DNA of 7,696 nt from Bacteroidota bacterium. Its GTDB lineage: Bacteria; Bacteroidota; Bacteroidia; Bacteroidales; VadinHA17. The notes under the pieces were generated by a model. It worked only from the letters and a program-made list of their open reading frames with translations, was not told the DNA's origin and did not search any database. Of this stretch, positions 1-6,743 are shown one piece after another; the first letter of the stretch is position 1, and the number at the start of each line of letters is the position of its first letter. Made by a program: the position numbers and the translations under genes. The DNA lies in NCBI GenBank assembly GCA_030642585.1, contig DAOWNN010000102.1, positions 1-7,696 on the forward strand. The letters run 5' to 3'.

Positions 1-4
1 ACAG

Positions 5-415
5 ATGAAAACAAAATATTTTATTCCACTTATACTAGGCATTGTCTCAATGATCAGTTTCAGCAATTGTAATAAAGAAACTGTAACAAAATTTCTTATA
101 GAAGTGGATAGTATTGTTATGGCCGACACTATTGTTATGCCTGACCCTCTGATCATTGAATTATACGGGACTATTGGTAACACTGGATGTTACGAGTTTT
201 CAAATCTTGAAATTGATCAAAATGACACTACTATTATTTTGGAAGTCTGGGGGAAGAAAACAGAATCAAAAGACCTTGATTGTCCTGATATGCTTGTATT
301 GCTGGACGGGGCTACTGTAGAAATAAATTTTAGCACTCCGGCAAGCTATGTTATTGAGGTAAAACTGCCCGATAACAGGAAGTTGAGTGAGCCGGTAGTA
401 GTTTTATCTCCATAA
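5..415 (+). CDS. Small secreted lipoprotein, function unknown
   Basis: A 136-residue protein that I do not recognise. The N-terminus is a lipoprotein signal: a basic start (MKTK), a hydrophobic stretch to about residue 19, and a lipobox FSNC giving a lipidated Cys22. The mature part is about 114 residues with alternating hydrophobic and polar stretches, which suggests a small beta-sandwich domain. Two further cysteines (62 and 93) could form a disulfide in the periplasm or at the surface. Residues 36-47 hold a short imperfect duplication, (S/T)IVM(A/P)D twice, encoded by an 18-bp tandem repeat at 112-147. ATG at 5 is chosen because the signal peptide starts there; any promoter lies outside the window. 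The next gene begins 10 bp after the stop, so co-transcription is likely. Lipoprotein assignment is firm; function is unknown. Confidence 0.8.
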   Translation: MKTKYFIPLILGIVSMISFSNCNKETVTKFLIEVDSIVMADTIVMPDPLIIELYGTIGNTGCYEFSNLEIDQNDTTIILEVWGKKTESKDLDCPDMLVLLDGATVEINFSTPASYVIEVKLPDNRKLSEPVVVLSP

Positions 416-425
416 GCAAATACCT

Positions 426-1112
426 GTGCCTGAGATTTTTCCTATAAAACTTAGTTATACCTGGTGCTACCTGGTAAAGCAGGGAGACAAACTTTTGATG
501 ATTGATGCAAGCCTGTCAGGGTTTGAGAAGAAATTTGAAAAGAAAGTAAGAGCCCTTGGGCTGGCAGTTGAGGATATTGACCTGATCATACTTACCCATG
601 TACATTATGATCATGTTGGAATCACAAACTGGGTAAAAGAAAAAAGTGGAGCCCCGGTTATGGTACATGAAAAGGAAGCCAGTATCCTTGAAAAAGGAGG
701 AACTCCTATCCCTTTAGGAACCGAAACCCTTGGAAAACTCCTGAATAAACTCGGTAATATTTTTAATTTTATTTTTTCTTACAAACCGGTGAAAGCCGAT
801 ATTCTTATTAAGGATATTCTATCCCTGGCAAAATTCGGATTTTCAGCCACTGTGGTACCAACCCCGGGACATACAGAAGGATCAATTTCCGTTTTATTTG
901 GTACAGGAGAAAGCTTTGTGGGTGATTGCTGCTTTCAGATTTTTAAGCGAAAAGATGTATTCCCTATCTTTGCAAATGATGTCCCCCAACTCTTAAAAAG
1001 CTGGATAAGCCTTCTTAATTCCGAAGCATTGACCTTTTATCCCGGGCATGGACAGGCTTTTACTAAAGAAGTATTACGCTTTTCTTTTGAAAAAAATCAA
1101 AGCAGAATCTAA
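426..1112 (+). CDS. Metallo-beta-lactamase-fold hydrolase
   Basis: A 228-residue single-domain metallo-beta-lactamase-fold protein. The zinc-binding set looks complete: HVHYDH at residues 58-63 (His58, His60, Asp62, His63), His149 in PTPGHTEGS, Asp167 in VGDCC, and His208 in YPGHG. The N-terminal strands (YTWCYLVKQGDKLLMIDAS) match the fold's usual opening, so the domain is not truncated. It has no signal peptide and should be cytoplasmic. The family includes glyoxalase II-like thioesterases, lactonases and other hydrolases; nothing visible fixes the substrate. The start is GTG at 426. The frame is closed by a stop at 399-401 and has no ATG between that stop and the conserved opening; the next ATG, at 498, would remove the first strand. 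It follows the lipoprotein gene by 10 bp. The fold is nearly certain and the specific function unknown. Confidence 0.9.
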   Translation: MPEIFPIKLSYTWCYLVKQGDKLLMIDASLSGFEKKFEKKVRALGLAVEDIDLIILTHVHYDHVGITNWVKEKSGAPVMVHEKEASILEKGGTPIPLGTETLGKLLNKLGNIFNFIFSYKPVKADILIKDILSLAKFGFSATVVPTPGHTEGSISVLFGTGESFVGDCCFQIFKRKDVFPIFANDVPQLLKSWISLLNSEALTFYPGHGQAFTKEVLRFSFEKNQSRI

Positions 1113-1153
1113 AATCAGGTTTTTGGCATACTCCTTGATACACTATTATTTCG

Positions 1154-1184
1154 TTTCTTTTCAAATTTAAATTCTATATATTTG
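1154..1184 (+). promoter_or_regulatory. Bacteroidota-type promoter of the DUF4251 gene
   Basis: TATATTTG at 1177-1184 fits the Bacteroidota -7 consensus TAnnTTTG. TTTC at 1154-1157, 19 bp upstream, is a one-base variant of the -33 TTTG box. Transcription would begin near 1190 and leave a leader of about 20-25 nt before the ATG at 1214. The position in the 101-bp gap supports separate transcription of the DUF4251 gene. This is inferred from consensus only. Confidence 0.6.
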
Positions 1185-1213
1185 CGACAAGCGATTAGAT
1201 AAAATATAAAATC

Positions 1214-1768
1214 ATGAAAAAAGTTTTAATTCTGTTTCTTTCAGTATTACTTGTTGCTCCTGTTTTTGCCCAGGAAGATAAAAAAGAGCAAAGAAAAGCT
1301 GAAAAAGAAGCCAAAAAAGAGGAAAAAGCACTGCGGGAAGCAGAAGCTGCTGCCATAATGAAAGCAAGCCTTGCGGCACAACAATTTGTCCTTGAAGCAG
1401 ATTTTTTAGCAGATAAAGGAGGTAAAAGAATAGTAGTTCAATCAAATCTAAACTTTGTGGGTGTTGATGGTGACAAAGGGGCATTTCAGTTTGGAAATGG
1501 TCAATCAGTAGGATATAACGGTGTAGGTGGTGTTACTGTTGAAGGAAATGTTAAGGATTTTGAATTAAAAGAATCTAAAAACGGAACTTTTATTGTCAAT
1601 TTCAGGATTGTATCCTCTTTTGGAAATATCTTTGTAAACATGTCAGTTAGTCCCGGTGGGAATGCAAATGCTAACGTTAAAGGTAATAGTTCCGCTACCC
1701 TCAGATATTCCGGAACGGTTGTCCCATTGGGTGCTTCCAAAGTTTATAAAGGATCCCGGATTCTTTAG
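1214..1768 (+). CDS. DUF4251 domain-containing secreted protein
   Basis: A 184-residue protein. Residues 1-19 are a Sec signal peptide (MKKVLILFLSVLLVAPVFA, cleavage probably before Gln20) with no lipobox cysteine, so the product should be periplasmic or otherwise exported. Residues 21-50 are a highly charged Lys/Glu/Ala stretch that probably forms a helix or coiled coil. From about residue 57 (FVLEADFLADKGG...) to the end, the sequence reads as a DUF4251 domain, with conserved-looking blocks NLNFVGVDGDKGAFQFG, GGVTVEG, a strand-rich centre and a Gly/Asn-rich segment (residues 148-160). DUF4251 is a Bacteroidota family without an assigned function. The ATG at 1214 starts the signal peptide and lies behind a good promoter. 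It is flanked by 101 bp upstream and 376 bp downstream, so it is probably a single-gene unit. The family call comes from pattern recognition, not a search. Confidence 0.85.
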   Translation: MKKVLILFLSVLLVAPVFAQEDKKEQRKAEKEAKKEEKALREAEAAAIMKASLAAQQFVLEADFLADKGGKRIVVQSNLNFVGVDGDKGAFQFGNGQSVGYNGVGGVTVEGNVKDFELKESKNGTFIVNFRIVSSFGNIFVNMSVSPGGNANANVKGNSSATLRYSGTVVPLGASKVYKGSRIL

Positions 1769-2144
1769 GATTTAAACAAGCAGGAAGTAGAAATAACTAA
1801 GTCTGGCATTTATGTCCTTAGACTAACTGGAACCACGCGCTTTAGCCCTGCAGTCTGTTGAGCTGTTAGGATAATGCTTATCAAAGAATACTTAAGCTTG
1901 ATGCGTAAACCTGAAAGGGCCTAATACAAATAGCACCTGGCTCGCCCTGTTAAATAGTGGTATAATCACTGCTGCAGAGCAGCATTTCATAGGGTAGATC
2001 CATTATTCTATGTAACCGACCTATTATATAAACACTGTACTTTAATTAACTTTGTTGAGCTCCTGCTCACTGCATTTTTGAAATTTGAGTTTCACGAATA
2101 AAATTTCCTATTTTTGATCATTGTAATAAGATAGCTATACTAAA
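1769..2144 (+). other. 376-bp non-coding region with short hairpins
   Basis: No reading frame of useful length and no recognisable gene remnant is visible on either strand. It holds several short inverted repeats: AGTCT/AGACT (1800-1804 with 1820-1824), CTGCT/AGCAG with a 4-nt loop (1969-1973 with 1978-1982), CATAG/CTATG (1988-1992 with 2008-2012), and TGAGC/GCTCA with a 4-nt loop (2056-2060 with 2065-2069). None is followed by a proper T-run, so no rho-independent terminator can be assigned. The last 60 bp contain the promoter of the sigma-factor gene. The rest may be spacer, decayed DNA or an unrecognised small RNA. Confidence 0.4.
2084..2116 (+). promoter_or_regulatory. Bacteroidota-type promoter of the sigma-factor gene
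   Basis: TATTTTTG at 2109-2116 matches TAnnTTTG, and TTTG at 2084-2087, 21 bp upstream, matches the -33 box. Transcription would start near 2123, about 20 nt before the TTG start at 2145. It looks like a housekeeping-sigma promoter, so the sigma/anti-sigma pair is probably made at a basal level and not only by autoactivation. This is consensus-based inference. Confidence 0.65.
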
Positions 2145-2711
2145 TTGGGAGAAAGAAAAAACATAAGCAAGGGAAAACTGGATAAAGTTTCATTTGAACA
2201 TCTTTTTCGTAGCTATTTCTCCCCTCTTTGTTTGTTTGGAATGAAATACCTTAAAGACATGGACACAAGCAAAGAGATTGTTCATGATGTATTTGTCAAT
2301 GTCTGGTCCAAACGCAATGAGCTTGACTTAAACAAATCTCTAAAGACCTACTTATTTACCTCTGTATACAACCGGAGCTTGAATTATATCAGAGACCATA
2401 AAAAGCTTAAAGGATTAGAGGAATTTAGGCCTGAACAACTTGAACAATCACCCTTTGACGCTTCTGCCGAACTAGAAGGAAAAGAACTTCAGAGCCAGAT
2501 TCAAAAGGCCATTGAATCCCTTCCTGAACGAACCAGGAAAATATTTGTAATGAACCGGTTTGAGGGATTAAAATACAAGGAGATTGCAGAAGAACTTGAA
2601 ATTTCCCAAAAGACTGTGGAAGCACAGATATCATCTGCATTAAAAGTGCTCAGGGAGAAACTTAAAAACTATCTTGAAATAGCAATCCTATTATGGATTA
2701 CATTTTTTTAA
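2145..2711 (+). CDS. ECF RNA polymerase sigma factor (FecI-like, Bacteroidota type)
   Basis: A 188-residue extracytoplasmic-function sigma-70 factor that would direct RNA polymerase to a small regulon, most likely the receptor genes downstream. Region 2 spans about residues 17-88: FEHLFRSYFSPLCLFGMKYL, then the EIVHDVFVNVW core-binding helix, then TYLFTSVYNRSLNYIRDHKK for -10 recognition. Region 4 spans about residues 118-173: IESLPERTRKIFVMNRFEG and the helix-turn-helix YKEIAEELEISQKTVEAQIS. There is no region 3, as expected for ECF factors. A short hydrophobic tail (LEIAILLWITFF) ends the protein, as in many Bacteroidota ECF factors. The start is TTG at 2145: the frame is open only from 2130 (stop at 2127-2129), and the first in-frame ATG lies inside region 2. 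It sits 25 bp before its FecR-type partner. The family is certain; the target promoter is inferred. Confidence 0.92.
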   Translation: MGERKNISKGKLDKVSFEHLFRSYFSPLCLFGMKYLKDMDTSKEIVHDVFVNVWSKRNELDLNKSLKTYLFTSVYNRSLNYIRDHKKLKGLEEFRPEQLEQSPFDASAELEGKELQSQIQKAIESLPERTRKIFVMNRFEGLKYKEIAEELEISQKTVEAQISSALKVLREKLKNYLEIAILLWITFF

Positions 2712-2736
2712 ACTAATATAGGGTAAAACCCTTTTA

Positions 2737-3780
2737 ATGTGTGAAACTTATGAACCCTTAAGAATGAGTCCCAAGGAAAAAAATATTGATTATCATGTTC
2801 TGATTGCGAAAGTCCTTGCAAAGGAAGCAACAAAGGAGGAAATCAACATTATCGATCATTGGATATCAGCTTCTGAAGACAACAAGAAACTATTTGAGGA
2901 ATACAAAAGCCTAATCATGGCTGTTGACATGGAGAAAGAAGCCAGGGATATCGATCTGGATAAGGAATGGGCTATCATGAAATCACGCATGGATACCCTT
3001 AATGTTAAAAAGATTTCTCCTTCAATTAAGTCGGGATATCATCTAAGCAGTTTGAGAATGAATTATGCAGCTGCTGCTGCTATGGTGTTTATTGTTGTAT
3101 TTTTTGGGCTTAAGTTTATCAGGAGTCTTAACTCAATAGAATTTACAACCGGAGCTCTCGCTGAACAAATTTTCCTGCCAGATAGCTCTAAAGTAAACTT
3201 AAATGCCCATTCAAGTATAGTTTATCCCAGGAAATTTTCAAAAAATGAAAGAAAAATATCATTCAAAGGAGAAGCCTACTTTGAAGTTACATATGATCCT
3301 GAAAAAATGTTCAGTATTAATACAGACGAAGTTCTTATTGAAGTCCTCGGAACTTCATTCAATCTAAATGCATATAAGCACCTGGAGAATATAGAGCTTG
3401 TTGTAAATACAGGGAAGGTTGCTTTAAGGTCATTAAAGAAAGAAAGTGAGAGAGTTATCCTGGAAGCAGGGAATAAAGGAGTCTATTCAAAAAAAGATGG
3501 GAAATTATCAGGTTCATTGAATACAGACATTAATTTCCTTTCATGGAAAACCAGGAAATTAGTATTCATAAATGAAGAATTTGGAAATATCATTCATACC
3601 CTGGGCAATGTTTATCAAAAGGAAATAGTTATCTTAAACGAAGATCTTATTCCCTGCAGGGTGACTACTACTTTTGATCAATTATCATTTGATACGGTAT
3701 TGCGGATTCTGGAAGCAACACTTGAATTGGAGGTGGAAGAAAAAGAATCTGTGATTTACATAGATGGCCCGGGATGTTAA
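2737..3780 (+). CDS. FecR-family anti-sigma factor (DUF4974-type C-terminus)
   Basis: A 347-residue inner-membrane anti-sigma factor, partner of the ECF sigma factor encoded just upstream. Residues 10-90 are the cytoplasmic sigma-binding part, opening with IDYHVLIAKVLAKEATKEE, typical of Bacteroidota FecR proteins. One transmembrane segment spans about residues 110-128 (YAAAAAMVFIVVFFGLKFI). The periplasmic FecR domain covers about 135-230, with LPDSSKVNLNAHS, FKGEAYFEV and VLGTSFNLNAY as landmarks. The DUF4974-type tail covers about 275-347 (LVFINEEFGNIIHTL... IYIDGPGC). In the known FecA/FecR pathway the periplasmic part senses the STN domain of the receptor. ATG at 2737 is used; ATG at 2764 (MSPKEKN) is an equally good start and would drop nine unconserved residues. 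The domains look complete, with no frameshift. Confidence 0.92.
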   Translation: MCETYEPLRMSPKEKNIDYHVLIAKVLAKEATKEEINIIDHWISASEDNKKLFEEYKSLIMAVDMEKEARDIDLDKEWAIMKSRMDTLNVKKISPSIKSGYHLSSLRMNYAAAAAMVFIVVFFGLKFIRSLNSIEFTTGALAEQIFLPDSSKVNLNAHSSIVYPRKFSKNERKISFKGEAYFEVTYDPEKMFSINTDEVLIEVLGTSFNLNAYKHLENIELVVNTGKVALRSLKKESERVILEAGNKGVYSKKDGKLSGSLNTDINFLSWKTRKLVFINEEFGNIIHTLGNVYQKEIVILNEDLIPCRVTTTFDQLSFDTVLRILEATLELEVEEKESVIYIDGPGC

Positions 3781-3900
3781 GAAGAGAGAGGGAGCGATGG
3801 AGCGACTGGGCGACAGAGAGAGTGAGCGACAGAGAGAGTGAGCGACAGAGAGACTGAGAGAAAGGGGGAGAAAGAAGAAAAAGAAGAGGTGAGCGGTGAG
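3781..3900 (+). repeat. Purine-rich tract with a 16-bp tandem repeat
   Basis: The stretch begins at the first base after the FecR stop codon. By my count 102 of 120 bases on this strand are purines. It contains three consecutive copies of GCGACAGAGAGAGTGA at 3810-3825, 3826-3841 and 3842-3857, the third with one change (G to C). Degenerate GGAGCGAYGGAGCGA-like copies precede it. An unbroken 34-base purine run follows at 3856-3889, and a short GGTGAGC/GGTGAG duplication closes the tract. Low-complexity open frames on the opposite strand (Ser/Leu/Arg-rich) are a consequence of this composition. Confidence 0.9.
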
Positions 3901-3917
3901 TATAAAACTCGTAAATC

Positions 3918-3974
3918 ATGCGGAAAATTCGTAGAGATCGCTTCGTTTCACTCGCGATGACAATTTTTCCGCAT
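3918..3974. repeat. Palindromic intergenic element with a dispersed-repeat-like core
   Basis: The outer arms are ATGCGGAAAATT (3918-3929) and AATTTTTCCGCAT (3962-3974), complementary except for one extra A/T. They enclose a 28-bp core at 3934-3961. Read on the minus strand, the core begins GTCATCGCGAGTGAAACGAA and ends GCGATCTC. It contains a smaller inverted repeat, ATCGC/GCGAT (3937-3941 with 3954-3958). The core strongly resembles the widespread intergenic repeat with consensus near GTCATTGCGAGCGAAGCGAA (from memory, not searched). No T-run follows the stem, so it does not look like a rho-independent terminator. Confidence 0.7.
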
Positions 3975-4025
3975 AGCAGAATGCTAAACCTGTAGACATA
4001 TATCAGGATAAGACAACAAGAGTAA

Positions 4026-4050
4026 ATAATGTCAAAGGTATAATGTCAAA
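4026..4050 (+). promoter_or_regulatory. 11-bp direct repeat upstream of the receptor gene
   Basis: ATAATGTCAAA occurs exactly at 4026-4036 and again at 4040-4050, a period of 14 bp, 42-66 bp before the preferred receptor start at 4092. The second copy overlaps a TATAAT hexamer (4039-4044). No TAnnTTTG promoter is visible between the FecR and receptor genes, so this is the best visible candidate for a promoter of the ECF sigma factor or an operator. It could also be a chance duplication. Confidence 0.35.
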
Positions 4051-4099
4051 TGTTGAGGCATCTTTTATGTACATTAATGTTTCTGAAGTTCATGACTAA
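4043..4099 (+). CDS. Possible 18-codon upstream reading frame overlapping the receptor start
   Basis: ATG at 4043 opens an 18-codon frame (MSNVEASFMYINVSEVHD) ending with TAA at 4097-4099. It overlaps the preferred receptor start codon (ATG at 4092) by eight bases, in ATGACTAA. A five-codon frame (MSKV, stop) at 4029-4043 ends at the A of this ATG. If transcription begins upstream of 4029, the arrangement could give translational coupling or a leader-peptide effect. There is no conservation or ribosome-binding evidence, and an upstream in-frame receptor start at 4050 or 4077 would make it irrelevant. Confidence 0.15.
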   Translation: MSNVEASFMYINVSEVHD

Positions 4100-6743
4100 A
4101 ACCAGGAGACTAATTGCATTTATCTGGATAATCCTTCTTATCTCCACCTCAGATACTTTTGCACAGGATGATCTTCTAAAGAAAAAAATTACAGTTAGTT
4201 TTCAGGATGAGACTCTTGGCCAGATTCTTAAAACCATTGAGGATTTGGGAGGTTTTCATTTTTCCTACCGGAATAAATATGTGCCCACAAAAAAGAAAAT
4301 CAGCCTTGAGGCGCAAAACCAAAGTATATCTGATATTCTGCATAATTTATTGAATGAGCTTGACCTTGAGTATGAAATTATTGAGGGAGAGATTGTACTT
4401 CATCCTGTAATCCAAAAAAAAACAGAAATAACTGAGGAAAAATACAGTATCAATGGTTATGTCCTTGACAATGCTTCAGGGGAAAGCCTGATTGGTGCTA
4501 CAATTTTTGTTGATAGCACCACTACCGGGACTATTTCCAATGCCTATGGTTTCTACTCACTTACTCTACCTCCGGGCAGGTATCCCCTGGTCTATTCTTT
4601 TGTGGGTTATGAACCTTATAGGGTGGACATCCAATTATATTCTGATCAAGTTATAAATATAGATATGGATCAGGACTTAACTCAGATACGAGAAGTTATT
4701 ATTAACAAAAGAAGTAGCGAAAGAACATATGGGGGACTTGCACAACTGAGTATGACAGGTATGAAACCAAAACAGGTAAAAAAAATACCAGCTTTGCTTG
4801 GCGAAGTAGACGTTATTAAGTCGCTGGAGTCTCTGCCGGGAATTACATTTTTTGGAGATGGCTCCACTTTCTTTTATGTAAGAGGAGGGAATAAAGATCA
4901 AAACCAGATATTAATTGATGATGCTCCTGTTTTCAATCCCGCTCATTTGTTTGGCTTTTTTTCCAATATCATTCCAGATGCAATAAAAGATGTTCATATC
5001 TACAAAGGAAATATGGGACCACAGAAAGGGGGACGGCTTTCTTCGCTGATTGATGTCCGCACCAGGGATGGGAATATGAAAAAGATTGGGGTAAGTGGAG
5101 GATTGGGACTTATTTCTGCAAGACTCTCTGTAGAAGGCCCTATAATAAAGGACAAAAGTTCATTTTTTATTTCCGGAAGAAGATCATATTTCAAATGGCT
5201 CGTTCAACAAAATGTCCCGGAGGTGCAAAGCATGTATTTTTCAGATTTCAATGCCAAATTCAATATCATTGCTAATTCGTCCAACAGATTTTACCTTACT
5301 CTTTACCTGGGCAAGGATGATTTCACTTCTTTGAGTGGCAGCTCCGATGCTGCGGGTATTAACTGGGGAAATGTTTCAGGCTCATTCAGATGGAATCATT
5401 TATTCAGTGAACGCTTATTTTTAAATGCAATTTTTTATAGTGGGAAATATGATTATTCCCTCCTTACTTCAGTTAACCAGAATGATAAATGGAATTCCAC
5501 AATCAAAAATACAGGCTTAAAAACAGATTTTAGTTTTTATTTGGATCCTTCCAATACCTTAAGGTTTGGACTGGATATGGGTTTCTATGAAATAAATCCC
5601 GGGAATTTTACTTTTGGTGATATTTCAAGTAATGGTGATGTTCCCTGGGTTCCTGTTAAGAACTCACTGGAATGGAATATTTACTTCAACTATGAAAGAA
5701 AATTGGGAGAGAGAATAAACCTGTATTTAGGTATCCGGGGAACCTTATGGCAGAGTATCGGCCCTACTACTGAATATGTATATAATGATTCGCATCAAGC
5801 TGTGGCCTCCATTGAATTTGACAGGAAACAAATTTACAATTCTTACTTTAGCCCGGAGCCCAGGTTGGGAATTTCCTATCTCCTTTCAGAAACCAGCTCC
5901 CTTACAGCCGCTTATGCCAGAAACATTCAAAATATTCACCAGATCAACAACTCTGTAAGTCCATTTACATCTCTCGATGTATGGCTGCCTTCAGGGCCCA
6001 ACATTCAACCACAAATTGCGAATCAGTTAAGCCTGGGATACAACAGAAACATTTTCATTAAGACACTGCAGCTATCAGTAGAAGCTTACTACAAAAAAAT
6101 GGAAAACCAGATTGATTATGAATATCATGCCCAAATGCTTCTGAACCCTCTTGTTGAGGGAGAGCTCAGGTTTGGTGAAGCATGGTCATATGGAATTGAA
6201 TTTCTTATTGAAAAAGAACTTGGAAAACTTACTGGAAGCTTATCATATTCACTTTCAAAAACCGAGAAAAAAATTCCTGAAATTTATCAGAATAAACCCT
6301 TTCCTGCGTTTTATGACCGGCCTCATGAATTGAATTCATTTCTTTCTTACCAGGCAGGTAAGAGATGGACCCTGGCAGCCATGTGGACTCTAACTTCAGG
6401 AGCTGCATATACGACTCCGAGTTCATTTTTTTATTACCAGGGTCATTCGATTCCAATCTATACTGAAAAAAATAATGATCGCCTGCCCTCATACCACAGG
6501 CTTGATATAAGTATAGGCCTGAATATGAGTAAGGTAGGTGGTAAATATGAACATGACCTCTCTGTGTCTGTCTACAATCTGTATGGCAGACATAATCCAA
6601 TTGCAGTCAATTTCAATAAAATTGAAAATCAATATGAGACACTACTAATCCCGGGTAATTATTATGAACTCCCGGTGATTGTTCCAAGCCAGCTCTATTT
6701 TTACAACTTTGTACCATCGCTTAATTATAATTTTAGATTCTGA
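4092..6743 (+). CDS. TonB-dependent outer-membrane receptor with STN signalling domain
   Basis: An 883-residue ligand-uptake and signalling receptor. Residues 1-24 form a signal peptide (basic MTKTRR, hydrophobic core, DTFA cleavage). About 31-106 is an STN domain (KITVSFQDETLGQILKTIED, then ISLEAQNQSISDILHNLL), which marks receptors that signal to a FecR-type anti-sigma factor. About 118-202 is a carboxypeptidase-regulatory-like beta domain (INGYVLDNASGESLIGATIF), followed by a TonB-box-like LTQIREVIINK. About 222-326 is the plug, with VRGGNKDQNQILIDDAPVF. The rest is the beta-barrel, ending in an aromatic strand (NYNFRF). ATG at 4092 is preferred because it puts a normal signal peptide at the N-terminus; in-frame ATGs at 4077 and 4050 would add 5 or 14 residues. 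It lacks a standard SusC/SusD arrangement and overlaps a DUF4249 gene by one base. The ligand is unknown. Confidence 0.92.
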   Translation: MTKTRRLIAFIWIILLISTSDTFAQDDLLKKKITVSFQDETLGQILKTIEDLGGFHFSYRNKYVPTKKKISLEAQNQSISDILHNLLNELDLEYEIIEGEIVLHPVIQKKTEITEEKYSINGYVLDNASGESLIGATIFVDSTTTGTISNAYGFYSLTLPPGRYPLVYSFVGYEPYRVDIQLYSDQVINIDMDQDLTQIREVIINKRSSERTYGGLAQLSMTGMKPKQVKKIPALLGEVDVIKSLESLPGITFFGDGSTFFYVRGGNKDQNQILIDDAPVFNPAHLFGFFSNIIPDAIKDVHIYKGNMGPQKGGRLSSLIDVRTRDGNMKKIGVSGGLGLISARLSVEGPIIKDKSSFFISGRRSYFKWLVQQNVPEVQSMYFSDFNAKFNIIANSSNRFYLTLYLGKDDFTSLSGSSDAAGINWGNVSGSFRWNHLFSERLFLNAIFYSGKYDYSLLTSVNQNDKWNSTIKNTGLKTDFSFYLDPSNTLRFGLDMGFYEINPGNFTFGDISSNGDVPWVPVKNSLEWNIYFNYERKLGERINLYLGIRGTLWQSIGPTTEYVYNDSHQAVASIEFDRKQIYNSYFSPEPRLGISYLLSETSSLTAAYARNIQNIHQINNSVSPFTSLDVWLPSGPNIQPQIANQLSLGYNRNIFIKTLQLSVEAYYKKMENQIDYEYHAQMLLNPLVEGELRFGEAWSYGIEFLIEKELGKLTGSLSYSLSKTEKKIPEIYQNKPFPAFYDRPHELNSFLSYQAGKRWTLAAMWTLTSGAAYTTPSSFFYYQGHSIPIYTEKNNDRLPSYHRLDISIGLNMSKVGGKYEHDLSVSVYNLYGRHNPIAVNFNKIENQYETLLIPGNYYELPVIVPSQLYFYNFVPSLNYNFRF

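Noticed and set aside
1212..1484. Minus-strand open frame of 90 codons, Leu- and Gln-rich
   Set aside because: It is antisense to the DUF4251 gene, which has a signal peptide, a promoter and recognisable domain sequence.
3810..3857. Three regular repeats considered as a CRISPR array
   Set aside because: The 16-bp units are directly adjacent with no unique spacers, and no cas genes are nearby.
3668..3919. Minus-strand open frame of 83 codons rich in Ser, Leu and Arg
   Set aside because: It is the complement of the GA-rich repeat tract and the end of the anti-sigma gene; low-complexity product and no homologous features.
4033..4040. TACCTTTG on the minus strand, matching the -7 promoter consensus
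   Set aside because: No TTTG box at a suitable distance, and it would transcribe toward the anti-sigma gene's 3' end with no gene on that strand.
4050..4091. Receptor start at ATG 4050, giving a 14-residue longer N-terminus
   Set aside because: It would put residues MLRHLLCTLMFLKF ahead of a complete normal signal peptide, and it overlaps the direct repeat; kept only as an alternative.
6229..6600. Minus-strand open frame of 123 codons
   Set aside because: It lies wholly inside the receptor beta-barrel coding sequence and shows no recognisable domain or export signal.
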